From: Roseateles toxinivorans
GTDB taxonomy: Bacteria; Pseudomonadota; Gammaproteobacteria; Burkholderiales; Burkholderiaceae_C
Assembly: GCF_004362525.1 (NCBI RefSeq)
Contig: NZ_SNXS01000001.1
Span: 110,520-174,519, forward strand
DNA length: 64,000 nt
Direction of reading: 5' to 3'
Shown: piece after piece, positions 1-10,742 of the stretch
Layout of the letters: each line of letters starts with the position of its first letter
Position numbering within the stretch: the stretch's first letter is position 1
Notes under the pieces: model-generated
What the model was told of the DNA's origin: nothing
Database searches by the model: none
What the model saw: only the letters and a program-made list of their open reading frames with translations
Made by a program: the position numbers and the translations under genes

Positions 1-30
1 TCTGAAGAAGAATCGAATGAGTGGCTTCAT
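1..30 (-). CDS. 5' end of a glutaredoxin-like gene, cut by the left window edge
   Basis: The first ten codons (MKPLIRFFFR) read leftwards from an ATG at 28-30 and are identical in protein to the start of the complete glutaredoxin-like gene at 45300-45689. The last visible codon differs synonymously (AGA against AGG). The gene therefore most likely continues beyond the window as a second copy. Only 30 bases are visible, so integrity of the rest cannot be judged. Confidence 0.6.
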   Translation of the reverse strand, partial: MKPLIRFFFR

Positions 31-90
31 GTGGGATGGGGTCGGGTGAATGGCGTCGTCGATCTGCTTGCTCGGCGCCAAGAAAGAAAA

Positions 91-121
91 AAGCCCCACA
101 CGCGCTTGGCATGCAGGGCTT
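91..121 (-). terminator. Terminator downstream of the tRNA-Asn remnant
   Basis: AAGCCC pairs with GGGCTT around a GC-rich loop, and on the minus strand the stem is followed by a T-rich tail. It is identical to the terminator behind the intact tRNA-Asn at 45750-45780. Here it follows only a truncated tRNA. Confidence 0.7.
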
Positions 122-128
122 CATCATT

Positions 129-176
129 TGGCTCCTCGACCTGGGCTCGAACCAGGGACCTACGGATTAACAGTCC
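129..176 (-). repeat. att site 1: 3' 48 nt of tRNA-Asn (left end of element A)
   Basis: The sequence equals the CCA-bearing 3' part of tRNA-Asn(GTT) up to the anticodon stem, and then diverges. The 5' half of a tRNA is absent, so this is not a functional tRNA. Such displaced tRNA 3' ends are the normal mark of tyrosine-recombinase integration at a tRNA gene. The same core occurs at 27715-27760 and in both intact tRNAs near 45.8-46.0 kb. Confidence 0.92.
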
Positions 177-379
177 TACGCCGCGGGAACCGGACGTGAA
201 GCCAAACGTGTTGAAAATCAGTAACTTAGAGTGAATTTTAGCAGCTTGGAGGACGAGAAATGTGGACCAGATCAGGACCAGACGGGCCACTTTCCACGTC
301 TACGGGACCGGGAATCGACCGCGCAGCATCATGATGTCGCCCCCTGTGATTCGGTGATCGCAATGCTTGCGCCGTCTTG
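177..379. other. Non-coding left arm of element A
   Basis: There is no convincing gene between the att core and the first CDS. The only structure seen is the paired GGACCAGA repeat at 264-282, consistent with an arm region for recombinase or excisionase binding. Confidence 0.5.
264..282. repeat. Paired GGACCAGA direct repeat, left arm
   Basis: GGACCAGA occurs at 264-271 and 275-282, starts 11 bp apart, 88 bp inside the left att core. The same pair with the same spacing is at 27648-27666 beside the other att core. A one-helical-turn spacing at both ends suggests arm-type binding sites for the integrase or its directionality factor. Confidence 0.7.
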
Positions 380-1432
380 TTACTCCTTGGATGGCGCACA
401 TTGGATGCTCATCTCAAACCTGCCGCGCTTTCTAGAATCGTACACATACTGACCGCGAAGCCCATTATTCGCGCGGCTCAGCACAAGCTTGTGCTCGTTC
501 ATTGCCGCATCCAATCTGCCGTCGTTCAGGGGTACCCCAGGTAGGTTCCCGTCAAGCTGAAGTTGTGTTGTTTCATCGTTGGAAAGCAGCTGCGTCCGGT
601 TGAACGTCACGGTGAACTGGTTTCCGGTCGCAACGTACTTCCCGAAATAGCGTGTGGTTATTTGAGATGGGCTGCCGCCGAGTTCAACCATGAGCGCTGT
701 TCCGTCTGTATTTATTCTGAGGAAGTTCGATCGTGGCTTTCCATTTGATGAGAAGTTGCATTCAAATTTTTCCGCGCTGGCGTATGATTTTTCTTCCTTG
801 ATGTTTTGCTGATGATTGCTAATTTGGGATCGAAGAGTTTGCAGCCGATCCTTAAAGGACTCCTTGGAGCACTCTTCTCGTGGGCTGCTGCAGATGGAGT
901 AGGCGCGCTTCACCCATTCAAGATGCTCAGATTCAATTTTTGAGGATCCGCCGGAATTTTTAAGATCCTCAATTAGTCCAAGCATGCTTTTGTAGGCCAT
1001 CGCTTGCTCGGTTCTTGGTATCCTGGTAAGTAATAGTGCTTTCAGCAGTTCGTCGTTGCCATTCTTGGCTTGTTCGAAAAGGTCGCTGACAAGTTTGCCT
1101 TGGCGACCATCCAGTGTCGAGGCGAGTAGTTCTTTTCGCTGACTTTGCAACGCCTGTATACAGGTGACGTCCTTGCACCGACCTAGCTCGATGCGGTAAA
1201 TGTTCATCGTGCTAGTGTATTTGCCGATGGGCAAGCCCAGGCTTATAACTTGGTCGCGAAGGGCAGTAATCTCATCGTTTTCTTGTCGCAGCGACGGGTT
1301 GGAGCAAATAGCAGCGAATGCTGGATTGGCACGTGCGTCGCTCGACTTTGGGTTGCTTTTTGATTCGCACAATATTTGTGCGCCTGCTGTTGAATAATAA
1401 AGCAAAGCAATCATTATTATGATAATGCGCAT
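380..1432 (-). CDS. Secreted protein of unknown function
   Basis: 350 aa. A hydrophobic N-terminus followed by AGAQ looks like a signal peptide with type I cleavage near residue 18, so a periplasmic or secreted location is likely. Cysteines recur in the mature protein (CESK, AICS, GRCKDVTCIQ, ICSSPREEC, FECNF, IQCAP). The middle is helical with LQSQRKEL and RLQTLRSQI segments; the C-terminus looks beta-rich. A perfect AGGAGG lies 5 nt before the ATG. I do not recognise the family; the N-terminal cysteine spacing faintly recalls LprI-type lysozyme inhibitors, but this is weak. It is the first gene inside the left arm and probably cargo. Confidence 0.75.
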   Translation of the reverse strand: MRIIIIMIALLYYSTAGAQILCESKSNPKSSDARANPAFAAICSNPSLRQENDEITALRDQVISLGLPIGKYTSTMNIYRIELGRCKDVTCIQALQSQRKELLASTLDGRQGKLVSDLFEQAKNGNDELLKALLLTRIPRTEQAMAYKSMLGLIEDLKNSGGSSKIESEHLEWVKRAYSICSSPREECSKESFKDRLQTLRSQISNHQQNIKEEKSYASAEKFECNFSSNGKPRSNFLRINTDGTALMVELGGSPSQITTRYFGKYVATGNQFTVTFNRTQLLSNDETTQLQLDGNLPGVPLNDGRLDAAMNEHKLVLSRANNGLRGQYVYDSRKRGRFEMSIQCAPSKE

Positions 1433-1509
1433 GTGTTCCTCCTTTTAGGGGTGACTCTGGTCAAGCAATCTGAACTGTCGATGCAGGCTTGTTCACGTTG
1501 TAATCTCAG

Positions 1510-2322
1510 CTAATGTGGCATTTCTTGGCTGAGTTGAGTTGCGAGTACGTCGAGCTTGAGCCGTTGACTGGAGTATCTATCCATGGCGGCCTGGCCGCTA
1601 AGCATTCCGCCGAGGAAAATTGGTAAATCAGGTATTAAGTGCCATCGATGGGATCGGCCGCCATCAGGTGAAGTAAGTTGTAGTGCTTGCTCGATGATGG
1701 CAGAGGCTGTTGCATTGATAACCACGACTCGACGCGGTTTCAGCATGCAAATCATTTCCAGCGAGATCTTCAGTTGACGCAGTAAGAACTCGGGCATGCC
1801 ATTAAACTCGCGGGCTGACCGCGACCAAGGGCGCACCAGGTTGGCTTGGGTTGAGTTGCGCATCGCGAAGAGGTCAATGTGTTCCCAACTGGATCCGGGT
1901 TCTATTGCCTCTGCAAAGCGAGCCAGCGAACCGAAGTACTGTGTGTAGTGCTGCTTTGCGTGGATCTCGAATTTGACGAGTCTTCTTTTCGATTTGATGC
2001 CTGCAGGCCACTTGAAGTCTGAAATCTTCAGCGCCCCTGCGTTTTTAACCTTCTCATTACTGCTTTGAATGAATTTCTCTGAGAAGGCGGGGTTGAATCC
2101 GAGGAATAGAAGGTCAGCCCGTGACATAAGTGGCGGGTAAAGCATCGGCATTAAGGCCAGCAAGGACGGATTCGCGTCCGTTGGTGGCTTACGCCACAGC
2201 CGTATAAGTTCCGCGTTTGCCCAAGTAGCCACCCTGGCGCCATCAATAGGCTCATTTGGCGGCGCCAACTTCAGGGAACGCAGTCTTGCCGCTAGTTCTA
2301 AACGTTGGAACACGGTCTTCAT
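1510..2322 (-). CDS. UDG-fold-like protein closing the type I RM operon
   Basis: 270 aa. The segment LLFLGFNPAFSE near residue 92 resembles motif 1 of uracil-DNA glycosylase-fold proteins (hydrophobic strand, then G-x-N-P). RRVVVINATASAI near residue 205 resembles the following core strand. A clear HPS motif was not found, so activity is uncertain. The ATG sits 3 nt after the hsdR stop, within the operon's reading direction, so co-expression is likely. A role in base excision or in recognising modified DNA would be inference. Pipolins often carry a UDG, which makes the placement notable. A second UDG-fold gene with better motifs is at 44343-45125. Confidence 0.6.
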   Translation of the reverse strand: MKTVFQRLELAARLRSLKLAPPNEPIDGARVATWANAELIRLWRKPPTDANPSLLALMPMLYPPLMSRADLLFLGFNPAFSEKFIQSSNEKVKNAGALKISDFKWPAGIKSKRRLVKFEIHAKQHYTQYFGSLARFAEAIEPGSSWEHIDLFAMRNSTQANLVRPWSRSAREFNGMPEFLLRQLKISLEMICMLKPRRVVVINATASAIIEQALQLTSPDGGRSHRWHLIPDLPIFLGGMLSGQAAMDRYSSQRLKLDVLATQLSQEMPH

Positions 2323-2325
2323 CCC

Positions 2326-5300
2326 TCAGCCCCAACTCTCTCCCAGCGCCTGTGCCTGCTGCAACACCAGTTCGACCGCCGCGTCCTGCATATCCGGCGG
2401 GTACTTGTACTTGCGCAAGATGCGCCTGACCATCAGGCGCAGGCTGGCGCGCACGCTCTCGCGCTCGGACCAGTCCACGCTCAGGTTCTTGCGCAGGTTC
2501 TCGGTCAGCTCGTGGGCGATCTTCTTCAGGGTCTCGTCGGTCAGTTCCTTGACTGCCGACTCGTTGTTGGCCAGTGCGTCATAGAAACGCACCTCGTCGT
2601 CGGTCAGCCCTAAGGCTTCGCCTCGTAATGCCGCTTCGCGGAATTTCTTGGCCATTTCGACCAGTTCTTCCATAACCTGCGCGGTCTCGATCGAGCGGTT
2701 CTGGTAGCGAGTGATGACGTTGCCCAGCAGTTCGGAGAACTTCTTCTGCTGGACGACATTGCTTGCGAACTTGGACTTGATCTCGCCCTCCAGCAGGCGC
2801 TCCAGCAGTTCCACCGCCAGATTGCGCTCGGGCAGGTTCTTTACCTGGGCCAGGAACTCGTCATCGAGCAGGCCGATGTTGGGCTTGTCCAGACCGACCG
2901 CGTCGAAGATGTCGACGACGGCATCGGATACGACCGCCTGGCTGATGATCTGGCGGATGGCCTGCTCGCGCTGCTCGTCGGTCTTCTTCTGCTGCGAGAT
3001 GTCGCGCTTGGTCAGGATCACCTTGACCGCCTGCAGAAAGGCCACTTCCTCGCGCACAGCCTTGGCCTCGTCCAGCGTGCAGCACAGCGTGAACGCCTTG
3101 CTCATGGCCAGGGCCGCGTCGGCGAAGCGCTTCTTGCCGTCACGGTTGCCCTCGGTCTTCAGGCCCAGCACATGGTTGGCTGCGCCCGCCAAGGTCTTGT
3201 GGCCGCCGGTCAGGAAGCCGCTCCAGTCGTAGCCATGCAGCATGGCCCGCAGCACGTCCAGCTTCTCGGCCAACACGGCGTAGGCCTCATGCGCATCCAC
3301 GGTCGGTCGGCCGCGGCCCTGGCTGGCCGTGTACTCGCGCATGGCCGCCTTCAGCTCGTTGCCGATACCGATGTAGTCGACCACCAGGCCGCCTTGCTTG
3401 TCCTTGAAGACGCGGTTCACGCGGGCAATCGCCTGCATCAGGTTGTGGCCCTTCATCGGCTTGTCCACGTACATGGTGTGCACGCAGGGGGCATCGAAGC
3501 CGGTGAGCCACATGTCGCGCACGATTACGAGCTTGAGCGGGTCAGCTGAGTCCTTGAAGCGCTTCTCCAGCCGCTTCTTGACTTGGCTGCTGTAGATGTG
3601 GGGGCGCAGCAGCGCCTTGTCGCTGGCCGAGCCGGTCATGATGATCTTGACCGCGCCCTTCTCAGGATCGGGGTCGTGCCAGTCGGGCCGAAGCTTGACG
3701 ATCTCGTCGTAGAGGTGGACGCAGATGTCGCGGCTCATCGCGACGACCATGGCCTTGCCACGCTGGGCAGCATCGCGGGCCTCGAAGTGCGTCACCAGAT
3801 CAGCCGCCACGCTGGCCACGCGCGGCCCGGCGCCAACCACCTTCTCCAGCGCTGCCCATCGGCTCTTGAGCTTGGCCTGGGTGCTTTCCTCTTCATCCTC
3901 TGCCAGCTCGTCCACCTCGTCATCGATGGTGGGCAGGTCTTCATCCTTCAGGCGCAGCTTGGCCAGGCGCGACTCGTAGTAGATGGCCACGGTGGCACCA
4001 TCTTCCTTGGCCTGTTGCATGTCATAGACATGGATGTAGTCGCCGAACACGGCACGCGTGTCGCGGTCGGCCGCTGAAACCGGCGTGCCGGTGAAGGCGA
4101 CGAAGGTGGCATGGGGCAGGGCGTCACGCAGATGCTGGGCGTAGCCGACCTGGTACTTGGTCTTGTACGCAGGGGACTCAAAATCCCCCGCCGTGTGCGC
4201 AGGCTCGGCCCCGTCGGTGGTCAGGGCGCTGGACGCATGCCCGCTGCGGACCTTGACCTCCTTGAGCTTGGCCTCGAAACCGTACTGCGTGCGGTGGGCT
4301 TCGTCGGCAATGACGACGATGTTGCGTCGGTCGGAGAGCATGGGGAACAGGTCCTCATCCTCGCCGGGCATGAACTTCTGGATCGTCGCGAAGACGATGC
4401 CGCCGGAGGGGCGATTGCTCAGCAGCGTCCGCAGCTCCTGCCGCGTGGTCGCCTGCACCGGTTGCTCGCGCAGCAGGTCCTGAGCGAGGCTGAACACGCC
4501 AAACAGCTGCCCGTCCAGGTCATTGCGGTCGGTGATCACGACGATGGTCGGGTTCTCCATCGCCGGCTCTTGCATCACCCGGGCCGCAAAGCAGGTCATG
4601 GTGATGCTCTTGCCGCTGCCCTGGGTGTGCCACACCACGCCGCCCTTGCCGCGCAGTGCCGCGCTGCTGTCAGGCCGGGATGCCGCGACCACATGTTCGA
4701 TGGCCGCTCGCACCGCATGGAACTGGTGATAGCCGGCGATCTTCTTGATCAGCCGCCCGTCGTCCTCGAAGAGCACGAAGTAGCGCAGGTAGTCCAGCAG
4801 CATCGCCGGGGCCAGCGCGCCGCGCACCAGCGTCTCCAGCTCGTTGAACTGGCCCAGCGGGTCCAGGTCCGCGCCGCTGATCGTGCGCCATTGCTGGAAG
4901 CGCTCTTCATCGGCCGACAGCGAACCCATGCGTGCTTCGCTGCCGTCCGAGATGACCAGCACCTCGTTGTACTGAAACACGTCGGGGATCTGGGCCTTGT
5001 AGGTCTGGATCTGGTCAAAGGCCTTCCAGATGTCGGCATGCGTGTCAGCCGGGTTCTTCAGCTCGATCAATACCAGCGGCAGGCCGTTGACGAAGAGCAC
5101 GATGTCCGGCCGGCGCGTGTGGTGCGCGCCCTTGATCGTGAACTGGTTGACTGCCCACCATTCGTTGGCGGCCATGTCACCCCAGTCGACGAGGCGGACG
5201 AAGTCACCGCGGGTCTCGCCATTCTTCTGGTACTGCACCGGCACGCCGCTGACCAGCAGCTTGTGAAAGGCGCGGTTGGCGGAGAGCAGGGCAGGGATGC

Positions 5301-5523
5301 CGAGATCCATCACCTGCGCCAGTGCATCGTCGCGGGCGCTGGCCGGGATGTCGGGGTTCAGTTTATGGATGGCATGGGCGAGCCGGCCGCGCAGGAGTAC
5401 CTGGCGGTAGTCGCTGCGTTCGGGCGTTGCGCTATCGGGCGCGATGTCGGCGCCATGGCGGTGGACGTAGCCCAGCTCTGCCAGCCAAGACAGGGTGTCG
5501 GTTTCGAGTTGGTCTTCCGTCAA
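2326..5523 (-). CDS. hsdR: Type I restriction enzyme, motor/endonuclease subunit HsdR
   Basis: 1065 aa. The N-terminal PD-(D/E)xK nuclease is visible as RPDIVLF (D140) and LIELKN (E154, K156). The SF2 translocase follows, with Walker A QGSGKS (301-306) and DEAH (407-410), then the C-terminal helicase motif [10 protein letters not shown]. The protein is full length for the family. It cleaves DNA remote from the recognition site after ATP-driven translocation, in complex with HsdM and HsdS. The start is TTG with GGAGG about 8 nt upstream. It is separated from hsdM and hsdS by two small genes, though all are on one strand. Confidence 0.96.
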   Translation of the reverse strand: MTEDQLETDTLSWLAELGYVHRHGADIAPDSATPERSDYRQVLLRGRLAHAIHKLNPDIPASARDDALAQVMDLGIPALLSANRAFHKLLVSGVPVQYQKNGETRGDFVRLVDWGDMAANEWWAVNQFTIKGAHHTRRPDIVLFVNGLPLVLIELKNPADTHADIWKAFDQIQTYKAQIPDVFQYNEVLVISDGSEARMGSLSADEERFQQWRTISGADLDPLGQFNELETLVRGALAPAMLLDYLRYFVLFEDDGRLIKKIAGYHQFHAVRAAIEHVVAASRPDSSAALRGKGGVVWHTQGSGKSITMTCFAARVMQEPAMENPTIVVITDRNDLDGQLFGVFSLAQDLLREQPVQATTRQELRTLLSNRPSGGIVFATIQKFMPGEDEDLFPMLSDRRNIVVIADEAHRTQYGFEAKLKEVKVRSGHASSALTTDGAEPAHTAGDFESPAYKTKYQVGYAQHLRDALPHATFVAFTGTPVSAADRDTRAVFGDYIHVYDMQQAKEDGATVAIYYESRLAKLRLKDEDLPTIDDEVDELAEDEEESTQAKLKSRWAALEKVVGAGPRVASVAADLVTHFEARDAAQRGKAMVVAMSRDICVHLYDEIVKLRPDWHDPDPEKGAVKIIMTGSASDKALLRPHIYSSQVKKRLEKRFKDSADPLKLVIVRDMWLTGFDAPCVHTMYVDKPMKGHNLMQAIARVNRVFKDKQGGLVVDYIGIGNELKAAMREYTASQGRGRPTVDAHEAYAVLAEKLDVLRAMLHGYDWSGFLTGGHKTLAGAANHVLGLKTEGNRDGKKRFADAALAMSKAFTLCCTLDEAKAVREEVAFLQAVKVILTKRDISQQKKTDEQREQAIRQIISQAVVSDAVVDIFDAVGLDKPNIGLLDDEFLAQVKNLPERNLAVELLERLLEGEIKSKFASNVVQQKKFSELLGNVITRYQNRSIETAQVMEELVEMAKKFREAALRGEALGLTDDEVRFYDALANNESAVKELTDETLKKIAHELTENLRKNLSVDWSERESVRASLRLMVRRILRKYKYPPDMQDAAVELVLQQAQALGESWG

Positions 5524-5628
5524 CTAAGGTTCCTCCCCAAAGTTCCGATATCACCTATAATCACGCCAGCTCATCTGCCATGTGTAGAAGGAGTATCCGA
5601 AGCCCTTGCACATCCGTGTGCCGGGGCT

Positions 5629-6138
5629 TCAGTCTTTTCTGGCCGCCCAGAAGGCATCCCGCTCCTTGGTGAACTTGCGAATGGTGTGGCCGCGCAGACA
5701 ATATGCGGTCTTCAGTAGGCAATACCGGGTCCCTTCCTCGGTTTCACGCTTGGCAAGCACCACGGCAAAGTCGTGCGCCTCTGCCCAGATCACCACATGC
5801 GTCTCGCGTCCGCGCTGGTTCTCCCACCATGAGAACCCGTCAGATTCGGCATGCTCAATGCACCATGCTACCCAGCGCACACGCTCACAACGAGCCAGGT
5901 CCGGGGTGCGGTCGTCTTCGTCGCGGTTGTCCTGGGCGGGGGCCTCCGAGATTAGGTGCCAGAAGCCGTAGCCCTTTTTTTTGGTCGTCGGATTAAACCG
6001 CACCTTCACCGGCTGCCCGAACAGCGTCAGGCCGGCGTGGGCAACCGTCTCCAGGTAGACCGCGTAGATCGCATCTTCATAGCGCGCCCAGTCCCCCCCG
6101 AAGGCGGACAAGGGCATCAAGGGTGGAGGCGCACTCAA
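5629..6138 (-). CDS. Small basic protein inside the RM operon, possible nuclease-fold
   Basis: 169 aa, TTG start overlapping the preceding DUF3800 stop as TTGA, with GGAGG 8 nt upstream, so translational coupling is likely. The C-terminal third (THVVIWAEAHDFAVVLAKR, then RYCLLKTAYCLRGH, IRKFTKERD) alternates strands and ends in a basic helix with H and K/R residues. This layout recalls RelE/BECR-fold RNases, but no alignment could be made and I treat this as a weak guess. Its position between hsdS/DUF3800 and hsdR suggests an accessory part of the restriction locus. Confidence 0.7.
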   Translation of the reverse strand: MSAPPPLMPLSAFGGDWARYEDAIYAVYLETVAHAGLTLFGQPVKVRFNPTTKKKGYGFWHLISEAPAQDNRDEDDRTPDLARCERVRWVAWCIEHAESDGFSWWENQRGRETHVVIWAEAHDFAVVLAKRETEEGTRYCLLKTAYCLRGHTIRKFTKERDAFWAARKD

Positions 6139-6836
6139 GCTTGCGGCCTCCAGATGAACAGGTTGAATTTGTCGGCGCGCAGCAATGAGCTTTGCTCAAG
6201 ACTCAGGCCCGAGCGATGGCGCACATGCGCCACCAGCGCCAGCTTGGCCGGACTGTCGTGCAGGCCGCGGTGGACGTATGACAGTGCGCCGATCAGCAGG
6301 TCTGCCAGTTGCAGTATCAGCACATCGTGCGAATGCACCAACTCCACCGACTCGATCACCTGGCGGTCGAAGTCGTAGTTGGCATTGCAGAGCACTTCAT
6401 GCAGCTTGTTGACCTTGACTTGCCCTCGGGTGTCCTTGATGTCCAGGAAGATCCGGTAGCGCTTGCTCGGGTCGATCAGGCGATTGAGCAGCGTGTACCA
6501 CTGCTTGTAATAGAAGCCATCGTGGTCCTGCCCGAATTTCGCGTGATCCAGCGCCTGCTTGTCGGGCACCACCAGGCCGCGAAAGTGCAGCAGGGGCTCG
6601 TCAAAAAACAGGTCCAGCAAAGCCTGATAGAACGACAGCTGGCCTGGCGACACCTTGACCCACTTGATCTCGAAGTGCGGGGGCAGGCCGAAGGAGGCCT
6701 TGAGGTCCTTGATCTGCCGGGCCAGCATCTGTCGGTGCGAGGCAGGGCACCACACGGCACCCAGCACCATGGCACGCAGGTGATCGTTCTCCAGGTGGCA
6801 CGATTCATCGCAGTAAATGTGGATGCGCTCGTTCAT
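6135..6836 (-). CDS. DUF3800 protein in the type I RM operon
   Basis: 233 aa. It begins with the DUF3800 signature HIYCDESC, continues with EIKWVKVS, and has the late acidic segments RIFLDIKD and LQLADLLIGAL typical of this RNase H-like-fold family. The acidic residues resemble a metal-dependent nuclease site; the biochemical role is not established. The start overlaps the hsdS stop as ATGA and the stop overlaps the next gene, so it is a coupled operon member. A homologue with the same layout is at 39473-40201 in element B. Confidence 0.85.
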   Translation of the reverse strand: MNERIHIYCDESCHLENDHLRAMVLGAVWCPASHRQMLARQIKDLKASFGLPPHFEIKWVKVSPGQLSFYQALLDLFFDEPLLHFRGLVVPDKQALDHAKFGQDHDGFYYKQWYTLLNRLIDPSKRYRIFLDIKDTRGQVKVNKLHEVLCNANYDFDRQVIESVELVHSHDVLILQLADLLIGALSYVHRGLHDSPAKLALVAHVRHRSGLSLEQSSLLRADKFNLFIWRPQA

Positions 6837-8168
6837 GCGGTGGCCTCCAGCAAGGAATGCGGCTCCGGCAGGCGAAGCTGGCCGGAGATGAGGCGGGGGA
6901 GGAGGGTGTCACGGACTTGGATCAGGGTGAGCGCCTGCCACTCATTTGCGATGACGCGGTCAAAGAGCGGTTGTGCCACGGCCATGTATGCAGCAATCAC
7001 TGCCTTGTCCGGGACGACAGCGGGAATCGGGCGGAAGGCCTTCTTGCTGATCTCCATAAACGTTGACCCATTCGCGCGGCCCTTGATCTGATCCATATGA
7101 GCTTCGCACCAACGCAGCATGTACAGCGGTGGCAGCCTTCCGCCGGGCAGCATGCCGATATAGCCTTGGTTGATTGCAACAGGTAGGTCCGCAATAGCCA
7201 GATAGCCGATGGGAGCTCGTGATGACATCAAAAGGCTGCCCTTCGGTAGCAAGCCGCAACTGATCTTGGCCAAGCCCGCGGCGCTGAGCTTGCGTTCTGT
7301 CGAGATCAACGCGGGTGACGTTGCGCCAGATAGGTCTTTTGGCGTGGTCCAGGCGAACTCCTCAGGTGACCAGAACGCCGCGTTCTTGGTGTCGGGTGTT
7401 GCACCGCCAACCGTGTTTATGCAGTCCCCGATTGCCTGCACTTCCCACCCCCTCGGCACCTTCCCCAACTCCGAATCCTCGAAGCTGTCGGGGAAGAGGC
7501 CGGCGGTAGCTTCGTCCATGCCTTCGGGGGCACGGCCTTCACGCTTGGCGCGCACGGGGTCGAAGTCCACAAACCAGGACTTGAACAGCGCCTGGGCGAT
7601 GGCTTCCAGCGTGGCGTTGGTTTCGCGGAGGAGAGCGATGCGGTCGTCGAAGGTAGAGAGCGCAGATGCAATCGCTCGCTGCGTAGAAACCTCCGGCAAG
7701 ACAATTGGAAAACTCCTCAGGTATCCAAGATTGATCTTTGGGACGCCCGTGTGCTCGGAGTCGCGGATGATCTTTTCGATCGACTCGCGCTGAGCCAGGT
7801 AGTAGTAAACGAACTCTGCGTCAGCTCGCTTGCCATCGACACGCATACGCATCTGATTTGAGGACAGAAGGTAGACGGGGTGGGGGCCAGCCGGAACCAA
7901 TCCAATCTGCCCTAGGGTTCCCTTCTTCGTAAAAATGATGTCGTTCGGCAAACAAAGGCTTCTTGAAAGCTTGTCTGCGGTCTCGCTAGAGACGTAGACG
8001 AATTCGTGGCTTCGAAAGCGTTCCTCACCTTTAGTGAGGTTGCTGCCACGAATCACTGGGATGCCTTCGGGCGTATACGCGCTGCTCGGCAAGTTGGAAC
8101 CGAACGGACCGTCTACCAAGCCATCTTTGCCCGGCAGCGCGACGTCTTCCAGGCGGAAGCGCTGCCAC

Positions 8169-8179
<11 letters not shown>
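6833..8179 (-). CDS. hsdS: Type I restriction-modification specificity subunit HsdS
   Basis: About 448 aa with two target recognition domains, each followed by a conserved helical spacer ([40 protein letters not shown] in the centre, and [13 protein letters not shown] near the end). It sets the bipartite DNA recognition sequence for HsdM and HsdR. I chose the ATG at 8179, which overlaps the hsdM end by 11 bases, over an upstream TTG. The full two-domain architecture is intact, so the system is probably functional. Confidence 0.93.
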
Positions 8180-9737
<1,558 letters not shown>

Positions 9738-9741
9738 GAAT

Positions 9742-10524
9742 TCAGGATGCCGTAGCGGAGGCCGACGCCGGGGCGGCGGCCTTGGGTTTGAGGCTGACCC
9801 AGTGACCGGAGTTGTTCTCCTGGGTCAGCAGCAGTTCGGGATAGGCCCGAACCATATCGGACAGCGCGGCGTGGCCATAGGCCTTGGGCGAGAAGCCGGG
9901 GTCGGTGCGTTTGAGGTACTGCCCCAGCGCGCCCAGCCCGACGCGACCGTCAGGCGTGTCGGCTACGAGCAGGCTCACGGCATTGAGAACGGCCTTGGGG
10001 CGCTTCTTGGGCGCTGGCTTGGGGGTGGGCGGCGGCGCGGCCTTGGCCGCAGCCGCCGACCCTGCCGGCTCAGCGGGGGGCTCGGGGGGCAGCCATTCGA
10101 AGAACTGGTCGCTGGCGTTGCGCAGCGCATCCGGTGTCTTGGCCTCGCCGACGATGTGCACCGTAGCGCCGCGCTCGCGCAGCTTGCGGCACAGGTAGGC
10201 GAAATCGGAGTCGCTGGTGACCAGGCAGAAGGTGTCGGCGCGCTGATCGAACAGGGCCTCGACCGCATCCAGCGCCAGCGCAATGTCGGCCGTGTTCTTG
10301 CCGGCGGCGTACTGGTACTGCAGGCAGGGGGTGAAGGCCAGGCGCACCAGCGCTTCCTGCCACTTGTTGGCCAGGGTGGCGTGGTTGCCATAGCCGCGGC
10401 GCAGCACCACCCGCCCAAACTGAGCCACGACCCGCAGCGCATATTCCAGAATCTCGGGCGTGGTGTTGTCGCAATCCACCAGGACCGCCACCCTGGAATC
10501 CATGCCCGAATCGATTTGTGCCAT
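9742..10524 (-). CDS. NYN-domain RNase-like protein with C-terminal OST-HTH/LOTUS domain
   Basis: 260 aa. The N-terminal NYN (LabA/DUF88, PIN-like) domain is seen in [11 protein letters not shown] (~12-22), the basic [14 protein letters not shown] segment, [16 protein letters not shown] and [18 protein letters not shown], whose aspartates form the expected metal site. A proline/alanine-rich linker (about 155-180) leads to an OST-HTH domain ([32 protein letters not shown]). Such proteins are predicted RNA-binding ribonucleases. The RBS GGGGAG is clear. As first gene of the RM operon it may regulate or add an RNA-targeting arm; that is inference. Confidence 0.9.
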   Translation of the reverse strand: MAQIDSGMDSRVAVLVDCDNTTPEILEYALRVVAQFGRVVLRRGYGNHATLANKWQEALVRLAFTPCLQYQYAAGKNTADIALALDAVEALFDQRADTFCLVTSDSDFAYLCRKLRERGATVHIVGEAKTPDALRNASDQFFEWLPPEPPAEPAGSAAAAKAAPPPTPKPAPKKRPKAVLNAVSLLVADTPDGRVGLGALGQYLKRTDPGFSPKAYGHAALSDMVRAYPELLLTQENNSGHWVSLKPKAAAPASASATAS

Positions 10525-10648
10525 CGAATTCTTCTCCCCTATTTGGGTATCGATGATATTCGGGGTGCGTACGGCCTAACTTAGCGAAAGTTCGATCTGC
10601 GGCGGGCGTTTCTACTTACGACGACGGCCCGGCGTCCATGAAGCATTG

Positions 10649-10679
10649 AAGCCCCGTTGAGCACAGCTCAACGGGGCTT
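10649..10679 (-). terminator. Strong hairpin terminator after the polymerase gene
   Basis: A perfect 14-bp stem (AAGCCCCGTTGAGC) with a 3-nt loop ends 64 nt after the polymerase stop. It separates that transcript from the RM operon. The T-tract is poor, so efficiency is uncertain. Confidence 0.6.
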
Positions 10680-10742
10680 GATCATGGGCACCTGCCGGGG
10701 GCTGGCGTTGCACACCCCGGCCAGGTGCTGAGGCCATCGGTC

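Larger units (their letters stand above)
2..176. repeat. 175-bp direct repeat, copy 1 (flank of tRNA-Asn)
   Basis: Positions 2-176 match 45661-45835 with one mismatch (C at 67, A at 45726). The repeat spans the glutaredoxin-like gene start, the tRNA terminator hairpin and the 3' 48 nt of tRNA-Asn. Identity ends abruptly after the anticodon-stem sequence, where this copy continues into element DNA. Confidence 0.97.

Noticed and set aside
129-176. A functional tRNA-Asn at the left edge
   Set aside because: Only the 3' 48 nt are present; the 5' acceptor strand, D arm and anticodon are missing.
4111-5718. 535-codon plus-strand frame opposite hsdR
   Set aside because: Antisense shadow; hsdR has all expected motifs.
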